From Amyelois transitella (Eukaryota; Arthropoda; Insecta; Lepidoptera; Pyralidae), in contig NC_083514.1 of NCBI RefSeq assembly GCF_032362555.1, positions 2,775,001-2,839,000 on the forward strand: a stretch of DNA of 64,000 nucleotides, read 5' to 3'. The stretch's first letter is position 1. Each line of letters opens with the position of its first letter. Below are positions 45,469 through 58,200 of this stretch, one piece after another. The notes beneath the pieces were generated by a model. The model was not told the DNA's origin, did not search any database, and saw only the letters and a list, made by a program, of their open reading frames with translations. A program made the translations under genes and the position numbers.

Positions 45469-46819
45469 ATCATATAGTATTTTTAATAACTCTGTTATAA
45501 CCTTAACATTGACACTGTTCCCTAATAACCTGTAACATTGTTTTGTAGTGATATTATCAGGGAACAAATAATATTTCGGAAAGGCCATCAAAGATAAAAC
45601 TTCTTTAGGAGTAAAAAAGCGTAATTTTAATTCTTTCAAACATTGCACAAATGCCTCACTTCCAGATTCATGCCTGTTTGCAGCTTTGAAACAACTGTCC
45701 ACTTTTTGTTGACTTTCATCAGTATAAATTGAACCAGTGCCTTCAACATAATGGGAGTATGCTTTTGTGAAACAGCAGGATCTGCTAGATCCTTTGTGAC
45801 AAATATCAAATACATTTCCCCTTCTTAATAATTTATCATTTACTAAGAACTTTTCAGGTACATTAGTTTCCAATATATCTTCTAATTTGTATGGTTTCTC
45901 AAAATCCTTTGGGAGTATGTGTATCTGAAATATATACAGATAAATTAATTATAGAACAAATGATAATAAAACAATAGACTAAGGGATAGGCTTATAAGCT
46001 TGGGACTCTTTTTGTAGGCGATGGACTAGCAACCTGTCACTACTTGAATCTCAATTTCATCATGATGCCAAACAGCTAATCGTGGCCTCTCAGTTGGCTT
46101 TGTCTACCCCACAAGGGATAAAAACATGACTATATGTATGTATAATAATAAAGTTTATCCCAATCTTCAGATTACAACATTTACTTACAATTTCACTTTT
46201 CCTATTGAAATTCCAAGGTGCTTTTGTCCTTCTTGCAATACAATAATATCTCAGTCGTGAATTAGGTATACCAATGGTAGATGGACATAAGAGAAATTCT
46301 TGATATATAAAATTTGTTTCTTCCAGTTTTTCAATAAATAGATTTCTCACAGTGGAGCACTCAAAACCCTTTACATTCTCCATCAAAATATATTCAATAT
46401 TGTCTAGTTCATGTAGAATGTCAATAATGTATAAAAACGAATTGGTTCTTGGATCATTATCATCTAAGTATTTTCCATTTCTTGTGAAAGGCTGACATGG
46501 TGGAGACATTAAAATAGTATTGACATTGTAACTCTTGATCTCAGTTCCAGTCAGTGACTGAATATTCCTATTTATCAGATGTGTATCAGGAAAATTATAT
46601 TTATAGACTTCATTAGCCACTGTGTTGATATCCACTGCTGTTACTATTTCACCTGGTAAACTGGATTCTGAAAAAAAGAACGAGTATTAATGAAAATAAA
46701 ATATTAAGTTAAAAAAGTAAAATATTAGATAAAATAAAAAATAAAAAAACATTACCATTCCAAGCACAATGCATTCCTCCTATACCACTGTAAAGTTCTA
46801 AAATTCGATGTGTTTTCAT
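45466..46819 (-). CDS. Dnmt2: Dnmt2 / TRDMT1 tRNA (cytosine-5) methyltransferase
   Basis: Three minus-strand exons join in phase: 46819-46756, 46667-46189 and 45924-45466. They give 333 residues, the usual size for Dnmt2. Motif I is LELYSGIGGMHCAW at residues 8-21. The catalytic motif IV is MSPPCQPFTRNG with Cys79, the same number as in human DNMT2. Motif VI is ENVKGFE. The diagnostic CFT motif is in SCCFTKAYSHYVEGTGS, and motif X is QCYRLLGNSVNV. The enzyme methylates C38 of tRNA-Asp and some other tRNAs and protects them from cleavage. All catalytic residues are present, so it is probably active. No Dnmt1 or Dnmt3 features are seen. The start ATG is followed at once by motif I, as expected. 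Confidence 0.95.
45975..46142 (+). repeat. TATG-family SINE, 5'-truncated, in Dnmt2 intron 2
   Basis: It begins at ACTAAGGGATAGGCTTATAA, carries GGCGATGGACTAGCAACCTG, and ends in TATGTATGTATA. It lies antisense to Dnmt2. This copy, unlike those at splice sites, is 46 nt from the exon donor. Confidence 0.72.
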
Positions 46820-47210
46820 TATAATCTTTAATAAATTTTATAATCGGAAGAAAACTAATTTTATGTGTAGCAGCCTAGTTTGAATTTAAATTAAAATCTT
46901 TTTTATTTCCTCCACCTGGCGCTGGCCTTAAATTCTCCGTCACTTCACGTCACTTCTCCGTTTTTTGTCTCATAGTCAATGTCAAGTTGACAATGGCAAT
47001 ACGATATTCGTTCGGAAACAATTATGTTGCCAACTAATTTTGTTTGACAAAAAATAGGTATTGCTCTACCATCACAAGACCACTACCACGAGTTTAGACT
47101 TTTGCGAAAAATGAACGTGAAAACCCAGCTTTATTTGTTACTTTTTCAGTTTTGATTGACAATAATTCACATGGCAATACTTTTAGAGAAAATAAAAAAG
47201 ATAAACAGTC
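46820..47210. promoter_or_regulatory. Compact divergent Dnmt2 / sphingosine kinase promoter
   Basis: Only 391 bp separate the two start codons. A perfect 13-bp palindrome TGTCAAGTTGACA lies at 46980-46992, near the middle, and TTTGACAAA occurs at about 47041-47049. A polypyrimidine-TTTTTCAG at about 47141-47148 could be a splice acceptor for a 5' UTR intron. A 20-codon upstream frame (47171-47230) overlaps the kinase ATG. Confidence 0.5.
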
Positions 47211-47230
47211 ATGGCGGATCCTCAACATGA
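47171..47230 (+). other. Upstream open reading frame overlapping the sphingosine kinase start
   Basis: ATG at 47171 opens a 19-residue frame that ends at TGA 47228-47230, 17 bases past the kinase ATG in a different frame. If it is in the mRNA it would reduce initiation at the main ATG. Confidence 0.35.
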
Positions 47231-49239
47231 GAAGGACGTCGTCGGTGTTGTGGAAGGTGAACATTCCGATTCAAGAGAGCATGTTTACCTCCAGGAAACA
47301 TTTTATATACTCTCCAAAAAGAATGCAATGTTTCGGGTTAGACTTACATCAAAAGGATTATCATTGATAAAGGAGGCCGATGGTAGTTCGAAGGAACAGA
47401 CAATACTATTGCGGGATATAGTCGGAAGCAAATGCATGAGGAGCAAAAGACGACGTCCTGGTGCGGGTTCATGTGTCTGCAGTTCGTTTGTAGGTGCCCA
47501 GCAGCTTAAAGTCGTGGACGAGAACAGTGGAGATCTAGATGAAAATGATGTCAGCGCATACCTGTATGTTTACGCTTACATCTTGAAGCGTAGCCGCCGT
47601 AACTTAAAACGAGAGCGTACTACAATAACATTACGCTTCAGATCATACGACAAGTATGAAGATAATAACAAGGAAGCCCAAAAATGGAGAGCTACGCTGA
47701 AGTGTTTGATAGGTGGACATCCAATTACATACACACCGCCTATAAATGATAAAAAGTTGTTGATTCTATTGAATCCTAAATCTGGGCCTGGGAAAGGAAG
47801 AGAGTTGTTCCAGACGAAAGTGGCAACTTTATTGCAGGAGGCCGAGGTGCCTTATGACCTGCATGTAACAAAGTACGCTCAATACGCGCGCGAATTTGTC
47901 AGAACAAGGAATGTTTACTCCTGGCGTGGTATTGTGGCAGTGGGAGGCGACGGAGTTCTCTTTGAGGTTCTAAACGGAATGTTCGAGCGACTGGACTGGC
48001 AACAGGCGCTTTCTGAAGTTCCTCTGGCTATTTTGCCCTGTGGATCAGGCAACGGCTTGGCAAAAAGTATTTGCCATCAATTCAAGTAAGCTTTATTTTT
48101 ATTGGTATTTGTGTCTGCTAAAAATAAGCTATTTAATATGAGGAATGGCCAAATAAAAAATTTTCTCATTTAACATTCTATCTTGAAAACTACAACAGTT
48201 TCATTCACCTGTAACTATGTTTTCACTGAATATATTGCTTGTGCAGTAAAAAAAACTTACTTACAACCATGGCTACCAGGAAGGTTACCTATTGGGACTG
48301 TGTAAATATTGTTATAATTATCAACTGCCCTAACAACTCCTGTATCTCCAGGTAGCCTCTTATTTGCTTATTTATTCTTTAGTGTAACTATTACAATTTG
48401 TAATTTGTAAATTACAATATGGGGATTGTTTGTGATTGCAGTTTATGATAAGACCATCTTTTGAATTAGGTAAATCTGGTAAAAAAAGCACTACCAAAAT
48501 CTTTATATGGAGTGTGCGCTGGCCACTCGGTTGATAATATCTATCTCGGTATGTGATGAAATGTATTTCAAAAATATAGGTTTAAATACATCTTTAAACA
48601 CAATATATCTAACTTCAAACGTAAAACATAAGGTAAATTAAAAGGTGCATTTTGAGCATTATTACTACACAAGCATATTAATCCTTATGATTAAAGTTTA
48701 TTTCGTCATCGAGATAATTTTATGAAGATAAATTTTGCTCTTTACAGCACATTAATTGGATTTTTATGTAGATTCTGAAATATTTTAAAATTAAAATGAG
48801 CGCTCAAAATTATTTTGAGTAGTAAGGTATTGTTGACGACGGGCTTAGAGGTGCCGTGTCGGTGATTAAATGTATACTATGGCTAAAGGGTATGGGTTAT
48901 GAATAAATTTTGATAAGTGAGAATATATTACTTATAGGGAAAAATTATTGTGATGAAATTACTCTGCGGGTGTTTATATATATTTTTACTATTTTAATTT
49001 CTCTCAGGAACAGTAAATAATCATTTTCTACCTTGAAATATGCCTTGTATATTAAAATAATGCAATATAAACTATCCTAGAATGTTACGCGTTTAGAAAT
49101 AATTACTAATTTGATGCAAAGATTAACAATAGTGTTTGAGTGGATAAAGCATGAAGAGTTATATAGTATCGTTGAGTTAGTATCTCGTAACACAAGTTTC
49201 GAACTTACTTCGAGGCTAACTCAATCAGTGTAATTTGTC

Positions 49240-49271
<32 letters not shown>

Positions 49272-52200
49272 GCTTTTGAATTATTTGTTTGTTGCAACAA
49301 ATAATTCAAAAGCAACTGAACCGGTTTAAATGAAAAAAAATTGTAGAAACTGGGACTAGGAAAATGCAAAGATAGTTCCATGTAAATGTTGCTTCAGGGC
49401 GTTTTTGATAGTTTATTAAAAAGAAGAAACATCTATCTACATTACTTTTGAACATTGTATAAGTCATATTTATAAATTTTGTGATATTGTTATCATACAT
49501 TATGTACTTGCTCAATACAATTTTAGAGATAAGGGCAGCGAAACTGTTTATCCATTAACATATTATGATTACATGCTTTATTTATGAAAAACTTAATCTT
49601 TATCATTTTAGTAGGTGTTTCAATGGTCTACTGATAATTAGGTATAAAAGTCAAAATCATACATAAATACACATAATCAGTCTGTATCCCTTACAGGGTA
49701 GACAGAGCCAACATTCTCGACAGGTCATGTTCAGCTGCATAGCTTAATGTTGGATTTAAGATTCAAAGAGTGACAGATTGCTAGCCCCATTGCCGTAAGG
49801 GATTCCAAGTTTATAAGCCTTTCCCTTAATTCACTTTTACAATCTTCATGGGAAAATAAGCAGCTGGAACACATTGTGCTTTCTTACACCTGTCAGAACA
49901 GCATGGAAGCTCGCCCTAGATGTATGTTTTCCTTCCCTTAGTCGATTTCTACGACATCTATGAGAAAGACGTAAGGGGATGTTAAAAAAATATATAGGAG
50001 AATTATTACCACAAAATCTGTGAAATAAAGCGCAAAGATAACAAAAATTTACAATATTTGCAATATTAGTATGGATGTGGTATAATAAATACTGCACTTA
50101 GCATAAATCTAAATAAACGTGACATGAATTGGCGTTTATTATCTGTGTAACAACCTTCATTTTGGTATTTAAACCATTTGACGATTTTTATTTTAACTCT
50201 ATAGTTACTAAGAACTTAAGTAATTTGAAACGTATAAGAACGTATATTTATTAAAAATGAAATATTTAAAATTTAATAATAAAATTAAATAAATTTGTGT
50301 TCTTTATTGGTTCGCCAAGAATTAGGTGTATCAAAACTTTTGAACTTTGTTAATTTAAAACAATGACTCATTTTATCAGATCGGGTTTTTTTCGCGACAC
50401 AACCTAAGGTACCTAGGTACTTACCTATTATATTAATAAGGAAAAGTATGAGAATACCTACCTACCCTAAGTCTTTTGTTTTGTTTTTTTATTATTTGTA
50501 TTCATATGGGTATTAGCCCCAACAGGTGCCGTGTGGTTCCCGGCACCATTACAAAAAAGAATAGGACCACTCCATCTCTTAGGTTTAAAGAACTTTATTT
50601 CTCATAAGAATATACATTCACTTAAAATGAGATAACAGGTAGGTAACTAAAAAATAATTACATGCATAAATTAAAAATTAAGTACTGGTCGCGATGTATA
50701 GCTTGAGTTTCTTTTTAAATATATTAAGACTGCTACAAGTTCTCAGCTCATTTGGCAACTTGTTATATAGTTGTGCTCCCTCAAATATCCCTCTTTCCCA
50801 CGGATGTCGTAAAAGGCGACTAAGGGATAGGCTTATAAACTTGGGATTCTTCTTTTAGGCGATGGGCTAGCAACCTGTCACTATTTGAATCTCAATTCTA
50901 TCACTAAGCCAAACAGCTGAGCGTGGCCTATAAGTCTTTTCAAGACTGGTGGCTCTGTCTACCCCGCTAGGGATATAGACGTGATCATATGTATGTATGT
51001 ATGAGATTGTGTTTTGTGATTCAATATTTTATACACCTCGGATACTTTGCTTAAAGTAAAGAAAATCGTGTGCTGTAATTTTTGTATTCTATAGGCGTTC
51101 CAGTAGGTACCTTTATCAGTATGTAAGACATCTTGCATCTACAACAATCATAATTTATTCCAATCGTACTAATGAGAGATACGTTTTTCATTTGGTCCGT
51201 TCACCTTCACAATTTGAAATATCGTGTGCTATTGAGTGGAGGAGACAAACAAGATAAATCCTTTTCAGTGATCTAGATAACACTTTTAATTGATATGTCG
51301 TAAGTAAAATCGTATTTATTCGGCTTTATCTGCGCATAATCAGATAATAATCGTAATTAGCGGCCATGGAATGTGGACTCACTGTTATAAAATCAAGACT
51401 ACAGGTTTTAGGGATTATTCAATAAAACATACAAATCTCCTATTTTTATGGGTTTGTTAAATTTTTTTGCTTTCTTATTTTATTAAAGTAAATAAAATCT
51501 GTAATTATTTCAAACTAAATATGTAATGGAATTTGTAAAAGGCGACTAAGGGATCTCTTTCAGGCAATGGGCTTACAACCTGTCACTATTTGAATCTGAA
51601 TTCTATCATTAAGCCAAACGCTATTCGTGGCCTTTCAGTCTTTTAGTGCTCTACCCCGCAGGGGATGTAGACGTAATTATAGGTTGTTATATTACATATG
51701 TGCAAACATCGGTGTCTTACAATTTTATTAAACTGAAGAAAGTTTGCATTGTCGTGTTTTAACTCAAAATGACACGTCTTGCCGAGTCATCGATTATGAT
51801 ATATTTTTTTAAACTTTTCCTTCTACCCACAAGAATTAAGCTTTGACAAATGTCTGTTTTATAGCCAAAATACGTGAAACTAACCGGATTTTTAACTTTT
51901 ATGTAGGATCGAAACCCTGTAACTTCAAATGTATCAACATTAATCAATACATACTTCTGTATGCCTTGACAATCACGCTGATCTATTTGTAATGCATAAT
52001 GAATATGCATTGTAGAACTTTTCCGTGTTATAAAATAACTGTAATATTACAAACATTAAATATTCGTAATTCATTTAATAATCCATGAATCTCTTGATGC
52101 CTTTCTCAAAATTCTGTTTGCTTTTTGTACACTAAAGAGATGCATTACATAAGTAAATTATTTTGAAAATGATTCCAGCAAATTATAACGTGTATACGTA

Positions 52201-55200
52201 CAGTCAGAGCCAGGAACTTCCATATGGTGTTGGTTGTTAAGAGTTTAAAATTAATTTGCAATATTTGATGCAAGAATTACTATATTTATTTCGCTTTCTC
52301 TTTGTACTGGTAGATAATGCTTCTAGCATTAAGTCCGCCAATTGTATTTTGTACAATAATGTTAAATAAACATTACATGCTTCGTGAAGGCTTCGTGATA
52401 TCTCGAACGTTATTTGAAATGGACTAGCTGCTCTCATGAGAATTACCAATTAGTAGATTGTACTGTATTAGTGTGTTGTGTATTGTAGCTATGAACGATA
52501 ACTATCTGTATGTCCATTTTCTTGTTCATTTTTATTTCGTTTATATAACTTAAATTTCGTTTCATATATTCAAATGTGTTCACGAACTATAAAGATTTGA
52601 AATAACTGTTGTGATTATTATTGGTGCATGTCATTTATTTGTGGGTATTGAATAAACAAATTAGTCTTGGTTCAACCTGCCTTTCAATTACGACATGGTG
52701 TCAGGTGTCGTCTAAAATAATTAATTTTCGGTATAAAAAGTCGACTTTAAGCTAAAATTAAGTGTTCGTACGTAGAAAAAGTGATAGTGTTTTATTATTA
52801 CTATGGAACACGCGCGTCCGCCATCGGAATTATGCCTAGAGGGCGGGCCGGCAAACCGCGCTGACGCGTGGCGAAAATGGTACAAGCAGTTTTTGGTGTT
52901 CCTGAAGGCCTCGGGAGTCTATAAAGAACCGACAGATGTACAAGCCAGTCTCCTCATTAACCTGATAGGCTCAGAAGGTTACGACGTATATACTACGTTT
53001 AAATTCGAAAAGGAGACTGATCGGGAGAATTTCGACAAGTTGGTCAGCAAATTTAATGAGCATTTCGGTACGAAACAAAATACTACCATGGCTCGTTTCA
53101 AATTTTTTACAAGAAATCAAGAAAATGGTGAATCTGTCGATGAGTACGTCACAGCATTGAAAATACTTTCGCAGCATTGTGAATTCGAGCATCTCGAAGA
53201 AGGTCTGATACGCGATCGTGTTGTTTGCGGGGTCACCGATGGAAAAATACGTGATCGATTACTGAGAGCTGAGGATCTGACCCTCGCACGAGCTGTGAAG
53301 ATTTGTCAAGCTAGTGAGATGTCTACAGAGGAAAAACGGCAGATAGAAGGAACCAAGGCGGTAACCGACGGGGGCGCGTCGTCGGCAGCCGTGGACGTGG
53401 TGTACGGCGGCGCAGGCGGACCGTCGCGAGCGGCGCGTGGCGGCTGGGGCCGGCCGCGGCCGCGGGGCCAGCTCCGTGCGGCCGGCGCTCGGGGAGCGGC
53501 CACTGCAGGCGGCCGACGCGGGGCAGCTTCTAGGAGTGCGTGTCGGGCTTGCATGAAGGATCAGTGTGACGGAGACTATAAGTGTGCGGCTAGAAATGCT
53601 CAATGTTTTTGGTGCAGTGAACGGGGACATTTTAAAAGTGCATGTCCTAAGTTAAAGAGCAGAGTATACCAAATTGAGGAAGAGTTATCAACTGACGATT
53701 CAGATTTGTACTACGTCTCCACGGTCGACAATTTCGGTGACGGTATGGACAGCCACAAATGGTATGAGACTTTATTTTTATATGGTAGTGATTTAAAAGA
53801 AAGATTTAAGCTAGATACTGGTTCGGATTTAAATGTAATGTCCTTGAAAACATATTGTAAATTGGGTTTGAACTTATCAGAGTTAACATCAGATAATACG
53901 AGAGCTTTATCGTTTTGTGGCAATTTTATTCCTATTGTTGGATCATGTTACATCAATTGGTTTTATAAAAATAAAGTGTATAAATTACGTTTCATAATTT
54001 CTGAACACGACTGTCAAAATGTGCTGGGCAAATTTTCTTGTGAACAACTAGGCTTAATAAAACGTTTATATTCAATAGATATTAACCAGTATGATGATAT
54101 TTTCAAAGGTTTGGGAAAGTTGCCTGGCAAATACAAAATAGTAACAATTCCGGGCGCGCAGCCGTCAGTCTGTCCCGTTAGAAAAATACCCGTGGGCGTA
54201 CGAGATAAGTTACGAATCGAATTAGATCGAATGGAAAATCTAGGCGTTATTAGAAGAGTGACGCACCCGACCCCGTGGGTGAATGCAATCGTAGTGGCGG
54301 CGAAAAAAGATGGCAGCATTCGAGTGTGCCTCGACCCGCGGCCGCTTAATAGGGCCGTGCGACGCGCACACTACCCGTTGCCGACGCTCACTGATATCGC
54401 GACTAAATTAGAAGGAGCTAGGTATTTTAGTAAATTAGACGCTCGATCTGGATTTTGGATGGTTCAGTTAGATGATGATAGCGCTGATTTATGTACGTTT
54501 GGAACACCATATGGCAGATACCAGTATCTACGTTTACCTTATGGTATAAACTGTGCATCTGAAGTTTTTCATCAAAAAATACGTCAAATATTAGAGGGCT
54601 TAGAGGGCGTAGATTCATTTGTTGATGATGTCATAGTTTGGGGGTCTTCAATTTCAGAACATGACGAGAGGCTTAAGCTTTTATTAAATAGGGCACGTGA
54701 TGCTGGTATTAAATTTAATAAAGAAAAATGTGAATTTTGTGTTCAAACGGTAACTTACCTTGGACATACCTTTAGCTCCAAAGGTATGCAAATAGATGAA
54801 AGTAAACTTAAGGCAATTCGTGACATGCCGAATCCGCAAGACAGGAGTTCATTAGAGCGTTTTTTGGGCATGGTAAATTATTTATCAAAATTTATACCAC
54901 ATTATTCAGAGATAGCGGCTCCTCTACGTATCCTTTTGAAAAAAGACTCTGTATGGAATTGGGACGAAGTACATGAAGCGACCGTGCGGCGTTTAAAAGA
55001 GTCAGTGTGCGCCGCGCCTGTACTGGCTTTGTATTCTGCGCGCGAGCCGGTGCTGTTATCAGTAGACGCGAGCTCTCGCGCGCTCGGCGCAGTGCTCATG
55101 CAGGGCGGCCGGCCGGTCGAGTATGCGTCATCAACACTCACCGACACGCAATGCAGGTATGCTCAAATTGAAAAAGAGCTGTTGGCGATCGTGTTTGCGC

Positions 55201-58200
55201 TCGAACGATTTCACCAATATGTTTGTGGCCGTAAAGATGTCACAGTGGAGACGGATCACAAGCCATTGGAAACGCTATTTCATAAGGCGTTGGATTCCGT
55301 TCCAGCCAGACTGCAGCGCATGATGTTACGTATACAGGGATACGATTTCAAGGTTACGTATAAACCTGGAAAATATATGTTCGTTGCAGACACCCTTTCG
55401 AGGGCACCTTTACCTGAACAGTTACAACAAAAAGTAAGTGATGAAATTTCGGAGCAATCATGTTTTCTTATAGAAAATGTTAGGTTTAGTGACAGTAAAT
55501 TGAGTATGATAAAGGAGCATACAATGAAAGATGAAGAATGTCAGTTAATTATAAGATATATAAAAAATGGCTGGCCAAATTATAAGTATGAAGTGGATGA
55601 AAGAGTAAAAGAGCAGTGGTCGTATAAGGAAAGTTTTGAATATGTCGATGGTATAATATTTAAAGATAATTTGGTTTATATTCCATTTAAGTTAAGGTAC
55701 GAAATGGTAAAGCGAGTTCACGATGGGCATATGGGTATAGATAGATGCAAACGGCATGCGCGGGATGTGATGTTCTGGCCAGGGATGTCTCGAGACATCG
55801 AGAGTGCAGTACGCCGCTGTGCGACGTGCGCCGAGAGGGTGGCGCGGCCCGCGCGGGAACCGCTCTTGCCACATCCTATCCCGAGCCTGCCGTGGGCTAA
55901 AATAGGCTCGGACATATTTCAGAACGGTAACAAGTATTTTTTAATCTTAGTCGACTATTTTTCGAATTATATCGAAGTTTGTCCACTGCTGAACATTACT
56001 AGCAAGACAGTCATAACAGCGATGAAGGATCAATTTGCAAGGCACGGCATCCCACAGGAACTGATAACTGATAATGGGCCAGCGTATGCCTCGAAGGAAT
56101 TTGCTACATTTAGTAAGCAATGGGGGTTCAAACATGTTACGAGTTCGCCGAAATATCCGGTATCAAATGGACGAAGTGAGAAGGCAGTACACATAGTTAA
56201 AAATATGTTAACCAAATCTTTGTCATCTGGTTCTGATTTCTATTTAGGGTTGCTAAACCTTAGAACAACTCCCAGGGATGGAATTAGCTCACCATCTCAG
56301 TTACTTATGGGACGCAGGCTTAATTCCAGGCTCCCATCTCACGACTGTAAACTGCAACCCAGCCGTGACAACCGTGACGATTATAAGGCTATCACAAGCA
56401 AGCAAGCCCGCGACAAACAGCACTATGATAAACGAGCACGAGCGTTGCCGGAGCTGCGGGCTGGGCAACGTGTGGTGATGGTGGACGCCGGAGACAGGAA
56501 GCACGCGCGCGTCCAGGCGCGGGCGCCACAACCACGCTCCTACTTCGTAATAGACTCAACAGGAAAGCGGTACAGAAGAAATAGACGCCATTTAATTAAT
56601 GTGGAGGCAGCTCTTTCTTCTCCATCCCAATATACGCCCGAGGAGCAAGAACATTACGAGGAAGAGGATTGGTCCATGGCCGAAAGTGAGGACAACGCAG
56701 ATGATCCTACGTTTGTTTTAACCAGCGGGGATGGGTCGCGTCTCTCTGAGGACTCCCGGGGTGATATTTTGAAAGGCCGGTTAGATCGCGCGCGCAGACC
56801 GGCGGCTGAGGCGGCCCGCACTATTATTGCCAAACTAAATAGGGAAAAATAAATCATAATGCAATCTGAGCTTAAAATTAGAATTGTATAAAATTGGTAT
56901 AAAAGATTGTACTATGTTACTTCACCCAAGCTGTTATTGTTAATTGTCCGACTTCATAAAATTAAATGTATGTAAGTATTTTTATTTTGTATGTATGTTC
57001 ACCAATTTTCTTAGTCATTTTTTTTTCCAAATTTTCGATTAATATATTTTTGTTTAAAAGGGCTTATATATATCAGCGGTGATCCCATAAAAATTACAAT
57101 GATAAGATTAGCCTTTATAAAAAACTGTAAAAATATACATTAATCTAGATATATAATATATATATATTAAGGCATGTAGTATTGAAGTCGGTTATATGTT
57201 TATTTTTCTTGTTTTTTTTTTTCTTCTATGTATATTATTGTTTAAGTTGCTGACTCATAACATAACAAATTATTTTAATTTTTTTTTTCTGTTAATTTTT
57301 TTTTGTGAGGGAAAGATGTTGTGATTATTATTGGTGCATGTCATTTATTTGTGGGTATTGAATAAACAAATTAGTCTTGGTTCAACCTGCCTTTCAATTA
57401 CGACAATAACAATTTAGTATTTCACACACAAGAATTACAATAATACAAAAATATATCACGAACTCATAGTGGCTTAGAATTGACGTCAAAGATAATTACC
57501 AAAGGCATTTTTTGTTTGTCTTATGTGGCATACTTTATTGCCTACTAACTACTCGAGCAGGATCTCGGTTTTATAATTATGAAATTTGTTGATATGTGTT
57601 CACTTTACCAACTCTTTATCATTTTTGAGTGTTCGAAGTTACACCCTCCTCCCCCTATGCTTCTGGAACTTGGCTTTACTTATACATTACTAATTTGCGT
57701 GGCAAGTCATAAAGAAAAATAAATTTGTCATTTTCCCTCCAATATTTTGTAGTTTAAAAGAATAGTTTTACAGTAAGTAAAAGTTAAAAGTAAAGAAATG
57801 TAAGTATTTATTGTTTTCCGTAAAATTTTACAAATACAGAATGTTTAAAATTTTGATAATGCATTTAACTTAAAAAAATACTTTCTTCATGTGTAAGCTC
57901 GCCAATTTAGGTTATTCATTATCTGACCTTTAACCAGGATATCCCGGAGTTTTTACATTCGTCTAGACAATTCCTCTTCCACCGTTTCCATTTACAGTCT
58001 CCTTTTGTTTTTTTGTTGTTTTGCTAAGTCAACCTACTTACATCATCCCTAAGTACGAATAAATTTTTGATGTCTATTTCACCAAATGTAGTTACTGCTT
58101 TGCATATAAAATCAACTTATTGTGAAAATTTACTAAACACCGGCCAGTTTTCCTTACGTCAAGGTCGTCTACTCGGTCAGTTAACGTATTCCATGCAATT

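Larger units (their letters stand above)
52607..57405 (+). mobile_element. Mag-type Ty3/Gypsy LTR retrotransposon, apparently intact
   Basis: The 4799-bp element has 89-bp LTRs (52607-52695 and 57317-57405) that are identical by eye, begin TG and end CA. It is flanked by the 5-bp target duplication ATAAC (52602-52606 and 57406-57410). A primer binding site follows the 5' LTR, and a polypurine tract GAGGGAAAGA (57307-57316) precedes the 3' LTR. One uninterrupted 1349-codon frame covers gag and pol. No env-like frame is present. Very short LTRs and a single fused frame are features of the silkworm mag lineage. Identical LTRs imply a very recent insertion. It is in sense orientation within sphingosine kinase intron 1. 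Confidence 0.95.

Noticed and set aside
53259-53630. Minus-strand frame of 123 codons in the gag region
   Set aside because: It lies opposite the GC-rich low-complexity part of gag and has no recognisable domain or signals.
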